Assembly: GCF_000815105.2 (NCBI RefSeq) | Contig: NZ_CP010310.2 | Coordinates: 4,588,001-4,652,000, forward strand | From: Pandoraea pulmonicola | GTDB lineage: Bacteria; Pseudomonadota; Gammaproteobacteria; Burkholderiales; Burkholderiaceae | Direction: 5' to 3' | DNA length: 64,000 bases | Shown: piece after piece, positions 30,006 through 38,324 of the stretch | Layout: the number at the start of each line of letters is the position of its first letter | How positions within the stretch are numbered: position 1 is the stretch's first letter | Notes under the pieces: model-generated | Seen by the model: only the letters and a program-made list of their open reading frames with translations | Told to the model about the DNA's origin: nothing | Databases searched by the model: none | Translations under genes and position numbers: made by a program

Positions 30006-31373
30006 TTATTGCGCCTGACGGCGATGTCCGCCATTGCCATTGCCGCTACGCTTCTCACCCGGGGCGCGTGGCGCGACCGCCGCCGCGCGGCTCTCGGCCG
30101 TGATCACCTCCACCCTGGCACCATCGCGAAGCTTGTCCATGCCGTCGATGACGAGCTTCTCGCCCGGGCCGATGCCCGACTCCACGGCCACGTTGGTGCC
30201 GTCCGTCGGACCGAGTTTCACGGTCTTGAGCTTGACGGTCTGATCCGGCTGCACCGTGTACACGAAGCTGCCCTGCGTGCCGCGCTGCACGGCCGCGCTC
30301 GGAATGAGCGTGGCGCCCCTAAGCGTGTCGACGAGCATCTTCACGTTGACGAACTGGTTCGGGAACAGCAGGCCGTCGCCATTGGCGAACTCGGCCTTGA
30401 GCTTGACGGTGCCGGTGCTCACGTCGATCTGGTTGTCGATCGACGCGAGCTTGCCCGTGGCGAGCTTGGTCTTGCCCGCGCGGTCGAACGCCTCCACGGG
30501 CAACGTCTCGCCGCCGCGCGAGCGCTTGAGCACGCGCGCGAGATTGTCCTCGGGAATGGTGTAGACGACCGTGATCGGCGTGACGCCATTGATGATCACG
30601 ATGCCGTTGGCGTCCGAGGCGTGGACGATGTTGCCCGGATCGACTTGCCGCAGGCCCGCGAGTCCTGAGATCGGCGCGGTCACATTCGCATACGTCAGTT
30701 GCAGACGGGCATTGTCGAGCTGTCCCTGATCGGACTTGACCGTCCCTTCGTACTGCTTGACGAGCGCACGCTGGGTATCGACTGTCTGCGTGGCAATCGA
30801 GTCCTGCTTGAGCAGCGTTTCGTAGCGGGCGAGATCGAGTTGTGCGTTCCTGAGCAGCGCCTGATCGCGCGCGAGCTGACCTTCCATCTGCGTGACCTGC
30901 ACCTGGAACGGACGCGGGTCGATCTCGGCGAGCAACTGGCCTTCCTTGACCATGTCGCCTTCCTTGAAGTGCACCTTCATCAACTGACCGTCCACGCGTG
31001 AGTGCACGGTAACGCTGCGCGTGGGCGTCACCGTCCCCAGACCATTGAGGAAGACGGGAAGATCGCCGGTCTTCGCTTCGACGGCGGTCACCGGCGTGGC
31101 CGGTCCGCCGGCCATGCCGCCCGGCGGACCGCCGCGGCGCCCGCCCGCCTGGGCCGGCCCCTGGGCGCCTTGCGTGTGCAGGCGGTAGTAGACGCCCCCG
31201 GCGATGAGCACGACGATCAGCCCGATCACGCCGGGCACGAGCCAGCGGCGCGTGCGTGCCCCCGTGTCTGCCCCTGTATCGCCCGGCGCCGGCGCCTTGG
31301 GCGGCGCAGGCGGTACAGACGAACGATCAGAACCGTTCGGTTGTTCGGAACCGTGGGGACCGTGCTCGGTCAT
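30006..31373 (-). CDS. mdtA: RND periplasmic adaptor, MdtA/MuxA-like
   Basis: A 455-residue membrane-fusion protein linking the RND permeases to the outer-membrane duct. A Pro/Asp-rich cytoplasmic N-terminus of about 45 residues leads to one membrane anchor (LVPGVIGLIVVLIAGGVYY). Then come the lipoyl/barrel-sandwich half (VHSRVDGQLMKVHFKEGDMV), an alpha hairpin (about 150-210), the second lipoyl half (TAPISGLAGLRQVDPGN) and a beta-barrel and membrane-proximal domain. The C-terminus is basic. The start at 31373 follows GAGGAAG; the open frame upstream to 31637 lacks family similarity. It is the first gene of the four-gene pump operon and is divergent from an OmpR-type regulator. Confidence 0.95.
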   Translation of the reverse strand: MTEHGPHGSEQPNGSDRSSVPPAPPKAPAPGDTGADTGARTRRWLVPGVIGLIVVLIAGGVYYRLHTQGAQGPAQAGGRRGGPPGGMAGGPATPVTAVEAKTGDLPVFLNGLGTVTPTRSVTVHSRVDGQLMKVHFKEGDMVKEGQLLAEIDPRPFQVQVTQMEGQLARDQALLRNAQLDLARYETLLKQDSIATQTVDTQRALVKQYEGTVKSDQGQLDNARLQLTYANVTAPISGLAGLRQVDPGNIVHASDANGIVIINGVTPITVVYTIPEDNLARVLKRSRGGETLPVEAFDRAGKTKLATGKLASIDNQIDVSTGTVKLKAEFANGDGLLFPNQFVNVKMLVDTLRGATLIPSAAVQRGTQGSFVYTVQPDQTVKLKTVKLGPTDGTNVAVESGIGPGEKLVIDGMDKLRDGARVEVITAESRAAAVAPRAPGEKRSGNGNGGHRRQAQ

Positions 31374-31895
31374 GACTTCCTCGTAACAGCGGTGTAGTTG
31401 GTGGATTCGTCCGATCGCGACGATGGCGTCAATTCGGACGACGTTCTTCTTGTCTTGTTGCTGCAGCGCGGCAAACCGCCCGGACGCCCGGGACAGCACC
31501 TCGCGCCAAGCCTGGCCGATCAGCATAGCAGACCGTCGTGGAGGCCCGGCACATCGGACAACTTTCAGCGACTTCGCCGCTTGACGGCCGAATATCGTTG
31601 CTGGTGAAAGACCCGCGGCGCGCGCGATGGTTCGCATCGCCGGGGCGCGTCAGCGCTTTCAGAACCATGCCTTGCGGTGCCTTGTCGCCGCACTCTCGTG
31701 ACACGAGACGCGCGCTTGGGTATACGGAACCTGCCGCCGGATCGGCGGCCTTTCGGGCAGAGCGAAGCTTACGTGAAGCGTAGGAAATTGTTGCAACGTC
31801 GAAGCTCGCACTATTATTACGCATCGTTACAGGCAACCAAGACTGTAATGTCCGGAAACAAAACATGTGTCTAACCGCGCGGGGAGGCCACTATC
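31374..31895. promoter_or_regulatory. Divergent intergenic region between pump operon and two-component genes
   Basis: These 522 bases hold the promoters of the mdtABC-like operon (minus) and of the response-regulator operon (plus). The last 130 bases before 31896 are A+T-richer (near 31790-31870) and contain TATTATTACG and repeated GTTAC/GTAATG-type words that could be part of a promoter and regulator site. Short frames on both strands lack ribosome binding sites. A direct link, where the regulator controls the pump, is likely from the arrangement but unproven. Confidence 0.5.
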
Positions 31896-32642
31896 ATGAC
31901 GACACCACCTGTTCGATCCAATATGAAGATTCTTGTTGTCGACGACGATCCCGATCTGCGTGACCTGCTGCGCGAATACCTGAGCCGCCACGGCTTCTCG
32001 GTCGCAGTGATGCACGACGGCGACGGGCTGGCCGCACGCCTCGAGCGCGAGCGCCCCGCCCTGATCGTGCTCGACCTGATGATGCCCAAGGTCGACGGCC
32101 TGACCGCGCTGCGCGATCTGCGCGCGCGCAACGACGATGTGCCGGTGATTCTGCTCACCGCGCGCAGCGACGAGATCGACCGTATCGTCGGCCTGGAAAT
32201 CGGTGCCGACGACTACCTCGGCAAGCCGTTCAGCCCGCGCGAGCTGCTCGCGCGCATCAACGCCGTGCTGCGTCGTCGCAAGACGCCCGACGCCGCGGTG
32301 CCCGAGCAGCGCGAGAACTACACGTTCGGTCCGTTCGTGCTCGACTTCCGCAGCCGCACGCTCACCCGCGATGCGCAGTTGCTCACGCTCTCGGACGGCG
32401 AATACGGACTGCTGCGCCTGCTGGTGAACCACGCCATGCAGGTGCTCTCGCGCGAGCGCATCATCGAATTGCTCTACGGCGCGGACAGCGACGTCAACGA
32501 CCGCGGCATCGACGTGCAGATCTGGCGCTTGCGCCGCCTGCTCGACGAGGACGCACAAAGCCCGCGCTTTATCCAGACCGTGCGCGGGCGCGGCTATATC
32601 TTCGTTCCCGACGGCCAGCGCGCCGACATGGCGAGCGCCTGA
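31896..32642 (+). CDS. OmpR-family response regulator (pump-linked, system 1)
   Basis: A 248-residue response regulator with a receiver domain (about 10-125; acidic D16-D18, phosphoacceptor D60 in VLDLMMP, LLTARSD, and K in LGKPF) and an OmpR/PhoB winged helix (about 145-240; LSDGEYGLLRLLV, RGIDVQIWRLRRLL, IQTVRGRGYIFV). It is divergent from the RND pump operon, which is its most likely target, and sits upstream of its cognate kinase with a 63-codon linker ORF between them. An internal ATG at codon 10 (MKILVVDDD) is also a plausible start. It is paralogous to the regulator at 57489-58346. Confidence 0.95.
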   Translation: MTTPPVRSNMKILVVDDDPDLRDLLREYLSRHGFSVAVMHDGDGLAARLERERPALIVLDLMMPKVDGLTALRDLRARNDDVPVILLTARSDEIDRIVGLEIGADDYLGKPFSPRELLARINAVLRRRKTPDAAVPEQRENYTFGPFVLDFRSRTLTRDAQLLTLSDGEYGLLRLLVNHAMQVLSRERIIELLYGADSDVNDRGIDVQIWRLRRLLDEDAQSPRFIQTVRGRGYIFVPDGQRADMASA

Positions 32643-32833
32643 TGGCCCGGCGCGGCCATCCGCCCCCCATCTCGCGCCTCGTGGAGTCCGTCGATTCGGA
32701 TGATTGGGACCGCTCGGCAGACGCAGACGCCGTCGAAACGCCGAGCGTGCCGCGCGACACCATCTCCCGGTCTGGCAAGGATTCCGGCATGCTGCCAGTG
32801 CTTTTCCCGGACCCTCTGCGGAGCGCCGCATGA
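32642..32833 (+). CDS. Small ORF exactly bridging regulator and kinase genes
   Basis: This 63-codon frame starts with an ATG that overlaps the regulator stop (TGATG at 32640-32644) and ends with a TGA that overlaps the kinase start (ATGA at 32830-32833). It therefore fills the 187-base gap between two genes that are usually adjacent. About 79% of its codon third positions are G or C, in line with real coding here. The product is hydrophilic, acidic in the middle (ESVDSDDWDRSADADAVE) and has no membrane segment or known motif. It could be a true small protein, a translational bridge that keeps kinase synthesis tied to the regulator, or a chance frame. No ribosome binding site of its own is needed if coupling operates. 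Confidence 0.5.
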   Translation: MARRGHPPPISRLVESVDSDDWDRSADADAVETPSVPRDTISRSGKDSGMLPVLFPDPLRSAA

Positions 32834-34104
32834 AAGGCCGGTTCGATACGCTGTTTGGCCGGCTCGCGGTGCTGATCATCGCCGCGCTGGTCATCAGCCA
32901 TTTCTCGTACCTCACGATCCTGCGCAGCGATCACGACGACACGCGCGTGCAGAATGCGGCCGAGCAGATGGCGTTCATCATCAAGGCCGCCGCCGACGTA
33001 CACGACGGCAATTCGACGCTCACCTTGCCCGATCTCGTGCAGGTCGTGCCCGTCACGTTCGCACATGGCGACGTCTTCGAGCCGACCACGCGCAGTGCGC
33101 GCCTCACGACCCAGCTCGCGCGCCGCCTGCCGCCCGGCACCCAACTGCGCGTGGAGCGCACACCGCCGCCGCGCATCTGGGCGCGGTTGCCGGGGCGCGA
33201 CTACTGGATCGCCACGCCGATCCTCTCCGTGCGCAATCCGCCGGGCACTGCCGCCGTGCTTCCGGGCCTGGCCGCGGTACTCGGCATCACGGTGATCTTT
33301 GCGCTGTTCGCCGCGTGGCAGTTGCAACGCCCGGTGCGCGACATGGCCGCCGCGGCCGAACAGTTGGCGACGCATCGCGTGCGCACGCAGGTCAAGGAGC
33401 GCGGTCCGTTCGAGCTGCGTCAGCTCACCGAGCGCTTCAACCGCATGAGCCACGACATCGTGCAGACCGATCGCGAGCGCAACACCATGCTCGCCGGCAT
33501 CGCCCACGACTTGAAGACTCCGCTTGCCCGGCTGCGGCTGCGCGCCGAAATGCTCGACGACGCACAGATGAGCGAGGGCATCACGCGCGATGCCGAATCG
33601 ATGACCCGAATCGTCGACCAGTTCCTGCTGTTCGCACGCGGCATCGAGATGGACAGCGCGGCGTCGCCGGTGGAGGCACGGATTCCGGCGCTCGCTCAGC
33701 CGTTCCTCGATCTGGGTTATGCGATAGAACTCGACCTGCAGGCCGGACCGGGCTTCAAGCTGCGTCAGACCTACCTCGAACGCATCGTGAACAACCTGCT
33801 CGACAATGCCGTGACGTATGGGCGCGCCCCGCTCGCGATTCGCACGTCGTATGACGCGAGCGGCTGGCGGCTGGTGATCGAAGACAGCGGCCCGGGTATT
33901 CCGAACGAGGACATCAACCGTATCGTGCGTCCGTTCGTTCGGCTCGATCCCGCGCGCGGCGGCAACGCGCACTGCGGGCTCGGACTGGCCATCGTCGACA
34001 AGTTGACGCAGCAACTGGGCGGGCGTGTATCGTTCGCCAATCGCCCCGCCGGCGGGCTGCAGGTGACGCTGATGTTCCCGCCGGACGATCCCGGTGCGCA
34101 ATGA
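32830..34104 (+). CDS. EnvZ-type sensor histidine kinase (system 1)
   Basis: A 424-residue inner-membrane kinase. It has an N-terminal membrane helix (LAVLIIAALVISHFSY), a periplasmic domain of about 110 residues, a second helix (AAVLGITVIFALFAAW), a HAMP domain, the H-box MLAGIAHDLKTPLARLRL with H226, the N-box RIVNNLLDNAVTYG, and the G-box motifs DSGPGIP and HCGLGLAIV. The ATG at 32830 overlaps the preceding small ORF stop; an upstream GTG-type frame to 32704 is Arg-rich and not family-like. The kinase core resembles that of the second system at 56134-57492. A good terminator follows at 34168. Confidence 0.94.
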   Translation: MKGRFDTLFGRLAVLIIAALVISHFSYLTILRSDHDDTRVQNAAEQMAFIIKAAADVHDGNSTLTLPDLVQVVPVTFAHGDVFEPTTRSARLTTQLARRLPPGTQLRVERTPPPRIWARLPGRDYWIATPILSVRNPPGTAAVLPGLAAVLGITVIFALFAAWQLQRPVRDMAAAAEQLATHRVRTQVKERGPFELRQLTERFNRMSHDIVQTDRERNTMLAGIAHDLKTPLARLRLRAEMLDDAQMSEGITRDAESMTRIVDQFLLFARGIEMDSAASPVEARIPALAQPFLDLGYAIELDLQAGPGFKLRQTYLERIVNNLLDNAVTYGRAPLAIRTSYDASGWRLVIEDSGPGIPNEDINRIVRPFVRLDPARGGNAHCGLGLAIVDKLTQQLGGRVSFANRPAGGLQVTLMFPPDDPGAQ

Positions 34105-34167
34105 GTCGTGATGGCCCCTGATCACGCCTGGCAGCGCCTCCGAACCCACCTCGATGCCGCATGAATG

Positions 34168-34206
34168 AAAAAACCCGCCCTCGTTCCACGAGCGGCGGGT
34201 TTTGAC
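34168..34206 (+). terminator. Rho-independent terminator after the kinase gene
   Basis: AAAACCCGCC (34170-34179) pairs with GGCGGGTTTT (34194-34203), with further CTCG/CGAG pairing inside the loop. It ends in a T-run and lies 65 bases after the kinase stop. The symmetric A- and T-runs mean it may also work for the minus-strand H-NS transcript. The rest of the gap up to 34421 holds only a small CCGGC-TTTC-GCCGG hairpin at 34404-34417, next to the H-NS gene stop. Confidence 0.88.
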
Positions 34207-34421
34207 TTTTACGGCAATGCGTCACATCAAGCCACAGCCAGGCGATCCAGGGTTGGGGGCGCAATGCGACTACTGGGCTGTTGCTCTACGGCTCACAGGG
34301 ACACGCGATTCACGTTGGATAGGCAACGACGCCATGCGCGTTGACGCAACACGGCGACCGCTTACACCCACCCTCTCCCTGGCATGTGACCGGCAATGCC
34401 AGTCCGGCTTTCGCCGGCGAA

Positions 34422-34712
34422 TTACTTGATGAGGAATTTCTCTTTGTTCTTGCCGACCCACTTCGGCGCACGGCCGCGGCCCGACCATGTCTCGCCCGTT
34501 GTCGGATTCATGTACTTCGGCGCAATCTGCGCGCGGGCGGCACGGCGGCGACCGTCCGTTACCGTGAGACCCAGATCCTTCGCGGTCAACTCATAGTCAT
34601 AGATCTTCTGCTTCACTTCGGCGACCACCTGAGCGACTTCACGAGCCCGGGCTTCTTCGATCTGCTTTTCGATCTTTTCGCGTTGCGCGACGAGTTCCTT
34701 ATAGCTTGCCAT
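34422..34712 (-). CDS. H-NS family nucleoid protein (short Burkholderia type)
   Basis: A 96-residue H-NS-like DNA-binding protein. Residues about 1-40 form the charged oligomerisation helix (KELVAQREKIEKQIEEA), and residues about 60-96 the C-terminal DNA-binding domain with KYMNPTTGETWSGRGRAPKW, which contains the GRGRAPKW minor-groove hook characteristic of the Bv3F/BpH3-type proteins. It should silence A+T-rich DNA. An AAGGA ribosome binding site precedes the start. The upstream region is much richer in A and T than the rest of the window, which fits autoregulation by H-NS binding. Burkholderiaceae usually carry several paralogs, so this one is not necessarily the main copy. Confidence 0.95.
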   Translation of the reverse strand: MASYKELVAQREKIEKQIEEARAREVAQVVAEVKQKIYDYELTAKDLGLTVTDGRRRAARAQIAPKYMNPTTGETWSGRGRAPKWVGKNKEKFLIK

Positions 34713-35401
34713 CTAGCGTGTCCTTACGTTGTTAAAAATGGATCGCCACTTAAAATAACACGAGTTTTAATAAATTGAAAACCGCATTTCCAGAGAATGA
34801 GGCTTCGGATGCAAAAATCGCGTTGAATTGTCCTAGCGATGCTTCAGAAAATGCACAGAATCTGGGCAGAAATCTGGGAATATCAGCCATTGAACCTTGC
34901 TTATCTCCTCGGCCAGATGCCGGATTGACGCTCAATATCCCTCTCTCGGATCCGAAGTCATCAGGACTCCACGCGACAGCGCCGTGGCATGTTTCTGCCG
35001 GCAAGATTCCGTAAGCATTGGCGCCACTCGTGCACTGCGCCCCGCGCAATGACGACAACCATAATTCGACGCACCAAAATATACGATCACAAATATTTAA
35101 GCGCTATCCGATCATTCTGTGATCCAAAGCACCGGCTGATTCGGACACTTCGCAAACCATTCGCGCACAATTTCCCTTGAGGTTACGCAATTTACGGATA
35201 AGAGCGAGGCTGATTTCGCCTGTACGATTTGCTGGATTTCATCTGACACTCAATTTGCCATCGCCCTCGGCACGAGTACCGTCCGGACCAATCCACGCTT
35301 TTGGGATATTCGAGGCGTTGCGCCTCGCATTACCGAATGCGACGGGTATTCCCAGCACGGTTCCCGGTGAATGGCGACAAACCGCGGATATCCGGGATCG
35401 C

Positions 35402-35417
35402 TTGACGTATACGTCAA
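35402..35417. promoter_or_regulatory. Perfect 16-bp palindrome, candidate operator
   Basis: TTGACGTATACGTCAA is its own reverse complement. A related half-site, ATACGTCGATAT, follows 6 bases later. It lies 208 bases upstream of the GNAT gene in a non-coding, A+T-richer region. The size and symmetry fit a site for a dimeric MarR, GntR or LysR-type regulator; which one is unknown. Confidence 0.5.
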
Positions 35418-35600
35418 ATTCATACGTCGATATCACACCGGATCGGCGCACAATTCCGTAAGATAAGCCAATACATTGAGTGATTCGCCGGCATGCCGCC
35501 GCGTGCGGACGCCCGCCGTTCGGGACATTCCGTCGGATCAATTGCATCGGCTCGAGAGAGTTAAGTGGATCCTGATTTATCGTAATGGTTAATTCGACGA

Positions 35601-35615
35601 CCGAATTCAATTCGG
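35601..35615. promoter_or_regulatory. Palindrome at the GNAT gene start
   Basis: CCGAATT-C-AATTCGG is a perfect 7+7 inverted repeat ending 10 bases before the GNAT start codon, where a ribosome binding site would be. An overlapping AATTCG...CGAATT pair starts at 35591. A repressor bound here would block transcription or translation of the acetyltransferase gene. Confidence 0.45.
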
Positions 35616-35625
35616 GTTTGAACGC

Positions 35626-36252
35626 ATGACGACGTCTCAAAATGCTTCCGGCACTTCTTCGGCATCCGCGCCGAAGCCACCCGCTGGCCCCCACTCGCTC
35701 ACGACAGCGCGCACGATATTGCGTCAATGGCGGCCCGAGGATCTGGCGCCGTTCGCGGCACTGAACGCCGATCGCGAAGTCATGCGGCACTTTCCGACGA
35801 CGCTCGATCGTGCACAGAGCGACGCCGTCGCCCAGCGACTGTCCCGACACATCGAGACGCACGGCTATGGTCCGTGGGCGCTCGAGATTCCCGGCGTGAC
35901 GCCGTTTGCCGGCTTCGTCGGCCTCCTGCATGTGGGCTTCGACGCGCCTTTCGCGCCGGCCGTCGAGATCGGCTGGCGACTGGCCCGTCCGTGGTGGTCG
36001 AAGGGATACGCCACGGAAGCGGCGCAAGCGGCCGTCGCCTTCGCGTTCGAGACGCTCGGCCTCGACGGGCTGGTCTCGTTCACCGTCACGGCCAACGCTC
36101 GCTCGCGCGCGGTCATGGAGCGCCTGGGCATGCATCACTGCCCCGACGAGGATTTCCTGCATCCGCTGGTCCCACCCGGACACCGCATGCGCCGCCACGT
36201 GCTGTACCGGCTAGCGGCAAGCGACTGGCGAACGGGCAAATCGTCCTCCTGA
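35626..36252 (+). CDS. GNAT acetyltransferase (RimJ/RimL type)
   Basis: A 208-residue N-acetyltransferase of the GNAT fold, Acetyltransf_3 group. After a Ser/Pro-rich N-terminus of about 25 residues come TARTILRQWRPEDLAPF (strand 1 and helix 1), EIGWRLARPWWSKGYATEAAQA, which carries the acetyl-CoA binding loop of the family, and VTANARSRAVMERLGM. Typical members acetylate amino groups of proteins, amino acids or small molecules. No clear ribosome binding site lies before the ATG; a palindrome occupies that place. The next gene downstream is an MFS exporter 180 bases away, possibly a separate unit. The substrate is unknown. Confidence 0.9.
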   Translation: MTTSQNASGTSSASAPKPPAGPHSLTTARTILRQWRPEDLAPFAALNADREVMRHFPTTLDRAQSDAVAQRLSRHIETHGYGPWALEIPGVTPFAGFVGLLHVGFDAPFAPAVEIGWRLARPWWSKGYATEAAQAAVAFAFETLGLDGLVSFTVTANARSRAVMERLGMHHCPDEDFLHPLVPPGHRMRRHVLYRLAASDWRTGKSSS

Positions 36253-36432
36253 CCTCCCTCGTCCGCCTCCCGTCGTAAAACTCAACGGCGCGAAATCCTC
36301 CTCATTCCCGACGCATGGGAATCGAAAGGGATGGAATGGCAACAACGGCGCGACGGGCGTCGCCTTCGCGATTGAAGGGCCCTGCGCAGTCGTGGGAGAA
36401 TTCGAACCTTTGCGCTTGCCGTTCCCCACATC

Positions 36433-37815
36433 GTGTCGCGCGCCGTCATCATCCCGCTCATCATCGCCTGCGCCCTGTTCATGGAGAACATCGACGCGAC
36501 GGTGATCACCACCTCGCTGCCCGCGATGGCACGCGATCTGCATCAGGATCCGATTTCACTCAAGATAGCGCTGACCGCGTACGTGGTCGGGCTGGGCATC
36601 TTCATTCCGATTTGCGGCTGGGTCTCCGACCGGTTCGGCGCACGCAATGTATTTCGCACGGCCATCGGCATCTTCATGGCTGGCTCGATTCTGTGCGCGC
36701 TGTCGTTTTCCCTGCCGACGTTCGTTTTTGCCCGCTTCCTGCAGGGCGTGGGCGGCGCGATGATGGTGCCGGTCGGCCGGCTCGTGATCTTCCGCGCGGT
36801 GCCCAAGCATGAGTTGGTGAAGGCCATCGGCTACCTGACCATGCCCGCCCTGCTGGGCCCGGTCGTCGGCCCGCCGCTCGGCGGCGCGATCACAGCCTAT
36901 CTGCATTGGCGTTGGATCTTCTTCATCAACATTCCCGTGAGCTTGCTCGGCATCTATCTCGCGGGCAAGTACATCGACAATGAGCGCGGCGGCGACGCGG
37001 GACGTCTCGACACCGTCGGCTTCATCCTCTCCGCGCTCGGCAGCGGCCTGCTCATGCTCGGTCTGGCGATGCTCGGCGAGCATCAGGTCGACGACCGCGT
37101 CGTCGCGATCATGTGCGCGCTGGGCGCGCTGTTCCTGCTCGCTTACTGGCGTCACGCCAATCGTGCCCAAGCGCCGTTGCTCGACTTCCGCTTGCTGCGC
37201 ATTCCGACGTTTCACGCGAGCGTGATCGGCGGCTCGCTGTTTCGCATCGGCCTGGGAGCGGTGCCGTTCCTGTTGCCGCTGGCACTGCAGGAAGGCCTGC
37301 ACATGGATCCGTTCGAGTCGGGCATGATCACGTGCGCGTCGGCCTTCGGCGCGATCTTCATGAAGGCCATTGCGCAACGCGTGCTGGCGCGTTTCGGGTT
37401 CCGCCGGGTGCTGATCGTCAACGCGGGGCTCGCCGGTCTCGCGTTGTCGTCCTACGGACTGTTCACGCACGACACGCCGGTCGCGGTGATGCTCGCCGTG
37501 GTCGCGTTCGGCGGTTTCTTCCCGTCGCTGCAATTCACCTGCCTGAATTCGATCGTCTACGCCGATATCGCGAGCGGCGACGCCAGCCGCGCGACGAGTC
37601 TCGCGAGCGTGGTGCAGCAGCTATCGCTCGGTCTCGGCGTGACGATCGCGGGGATGGTGCTGCAGATAACCAGCCGTCTGGCCGGGCACGAGCAACTCAC
37701 CGCCGGCGATTTCCTGCCGGCCTTCCTCGTGATCGGCCTTTTCTCGTGGCTGTCGATTCCCGTGACACGTCAGTTGCCGGCGGACGCCGGCACCGAACTC
37801 GCCCGCAAGCACTGA
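36433..37815 (+). CDS. MFS drug exporter, DHA2 (EmrB/QacA) type
   Basis: A 460-residue major facilitator transporter. The first membrane segment with FMENIDATVITTSLPAMARDL is the DHA2 family signature, followed by the loop motif GWVSDRFGARNVF, the RFLQGVGGAMMVPVGR motif and the antiporter motif in TM5 (GYLTMPALLGPVVGPPLGG). Thirteen or fourteen membrane segments are likely. The GTG at 36433 was chosen because the first membrane segment would be cut by the ATG at 36481. Substrate is likely a hydrophobic drug or dye, exported in exchange for protons. It stands alone, with no EmrA-type adaptor next to it. Confidence 0.9.
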   Translation: MSRAVIIPLIIACALFMENIDATVITTSLPAMARDLHQDPISLKIALTAYVVGLGIFIPICGWVSDRFGARNVFRTAIGIFMAGSILCALSFSLPTFVFARFLQGVGGAMMVPVGRLVIFRAVPKHELVKAIGYLTMPALLGPVVGPPLGGAITAYLHWRWIFFINIPVSLLGIYLAGKYIDNERGGDAGRLDTVGFILSALGSGLLMLGLAMLGEHQVDDRVVAIMCALGALFLLAYWRHANRAQAPLLDFRLLRIPTFHASVIGGSLFRIGLGAVPFLLPLALQEGLHMDPFESGMITCASAFGAIFMKAIAQRVLARFGFRRVLIVNAGLAGLALSSYGLFTHDTPVAVMLAVVAFGGFFPSLQFTCLNSIVYADIASGDASRATSLASVVQQLSLGLGVTIAGMVLQITSRLAGHEQLTAGDFLPAFLVIGLFSWLSIPVTRQLPADAGTELARKH

Positions 37816-37898
37816 CGCCGCGGCTTGGGGCTCTGTTCACGCTAATGCAAAGCACGTTCGCGAGTCCGTTATCAGTGTGAAATTTGTGTGAACAGGAT

Positions 37899-38324
37899 CT
37901 AGGATTTCGCTGGCTCTCGTGTAGCCAGAGCGTGGATCGCCATGCCGACGATCATGGCGACGACGAACACCAGCGCCTTGCCCGATCCCGCGCCGAGCAG
38001 CACCAACGCCGGCCCGGGACAAATACCGGCCAGCCCCCACCCGACGCCGAACAGCAGCGCACCGATCACGAGCCGTTTGTCGAGCCCGCGCGAGGCGGGC
38101 CAGACGCGCGGCTCGCCCGTCCATGCCAGCGCCCGCGCGTGCGCCAGCCGGAAGCCCGCGAGGCCCACCGCGACCGCGCCGCCCATCACGAAAGCCAGCG
38201 ACGGGTCCCAGCGTCCGGCCAGATCGAGAAAGGCCAATATCTTTGCGGGGTTGGCCATGCCCGCGAGGATCAGTCCAAGTCCGAACACCAGGCCGCCGAG
38301 GAAGGCGAAGAGCAGCTTCTTCAT
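37899..38324 (-). CDS. pmpB: PmpB-like YeeE/YedE sulfur-transport half protein
   Basis: A 141-residue membrane protein of the YeeE/YedE family, second half. Four hydrophobic segments are visible ([19 protein letters not shown] onwards), with [17 protein letters not shown] carrying the conserved Cys of this half. In related bacteria PmpA and PmpB together move sulfur species such as thiosulfate or persulfide-type compounds. The start has GGAGGT 6 bases upstream and overlaps the stop of the first half (ATGA). With the ArsR-type gene upstream and the Blh-type gene divergent, the context is hydrogen sulfide and persulfide detoxification. Confidence 0.9.
   Translation of the reverse strand: MKKLLFAFLGGLVFGLGLILAGMANPAKILAFLDLAGRWDPSLAFVMGGAVAVGLAGFRLAHARALAWTGEPRVWPASRGLDKRLVIGALLFGVGWGLAGICPGPALVLLGAGSGKALVFVVAMIVGMAIHALATREPAKS

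Larger units (their letters stand above)
34713..35625. other. Long A+T-richer intergenic region, 913 bases
   Basis: I find no convincing gene here. The frames present (for example 34750-35058 minus) lack a ribosome binding site and family features. The stretch just upstream of the H-NS gene (34730-34790) has runs such as TTTTAATAAATTGAAAA that fit a promoter and an H-NS target. Further on are an imperfect direct repeat (AGAATCTGGG and AGAAATCTGGG near 34858-34880) and the palindromes listed separately at 35402 and 35601. The base composition contrasts with flanking genes and may reflect acquired DNA or a large control region. Confidence 0.5.

Noticed and set aside
31429..31866. 145-codon minus-strand frame in the divergent region before mdtA
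   Set aside because: No ribosome binding site and no family feature; overlaps the likely promoters of both flanking operons.
34750..35058. 102-codon minus-strand frame upstream of the H-NS gene
   Set aside because: No ribosome binding site, A+T-rich promoter-like 3' end and no recognisable domain.
35239..36198. 319-codon minus-strand frame opposite the GNAT gene and upstream gap
   Set aside because: Arg-rich antisense product; the GNAT motifs on the plus strand are convincing.
37833..37895. CTGTTCAC...GTGAACAG inverted repeat after the MFS gene
   Set aside because: Arms are only 8 bp with a 47-base loop and no T-run; it may be chance between two convergent genes.
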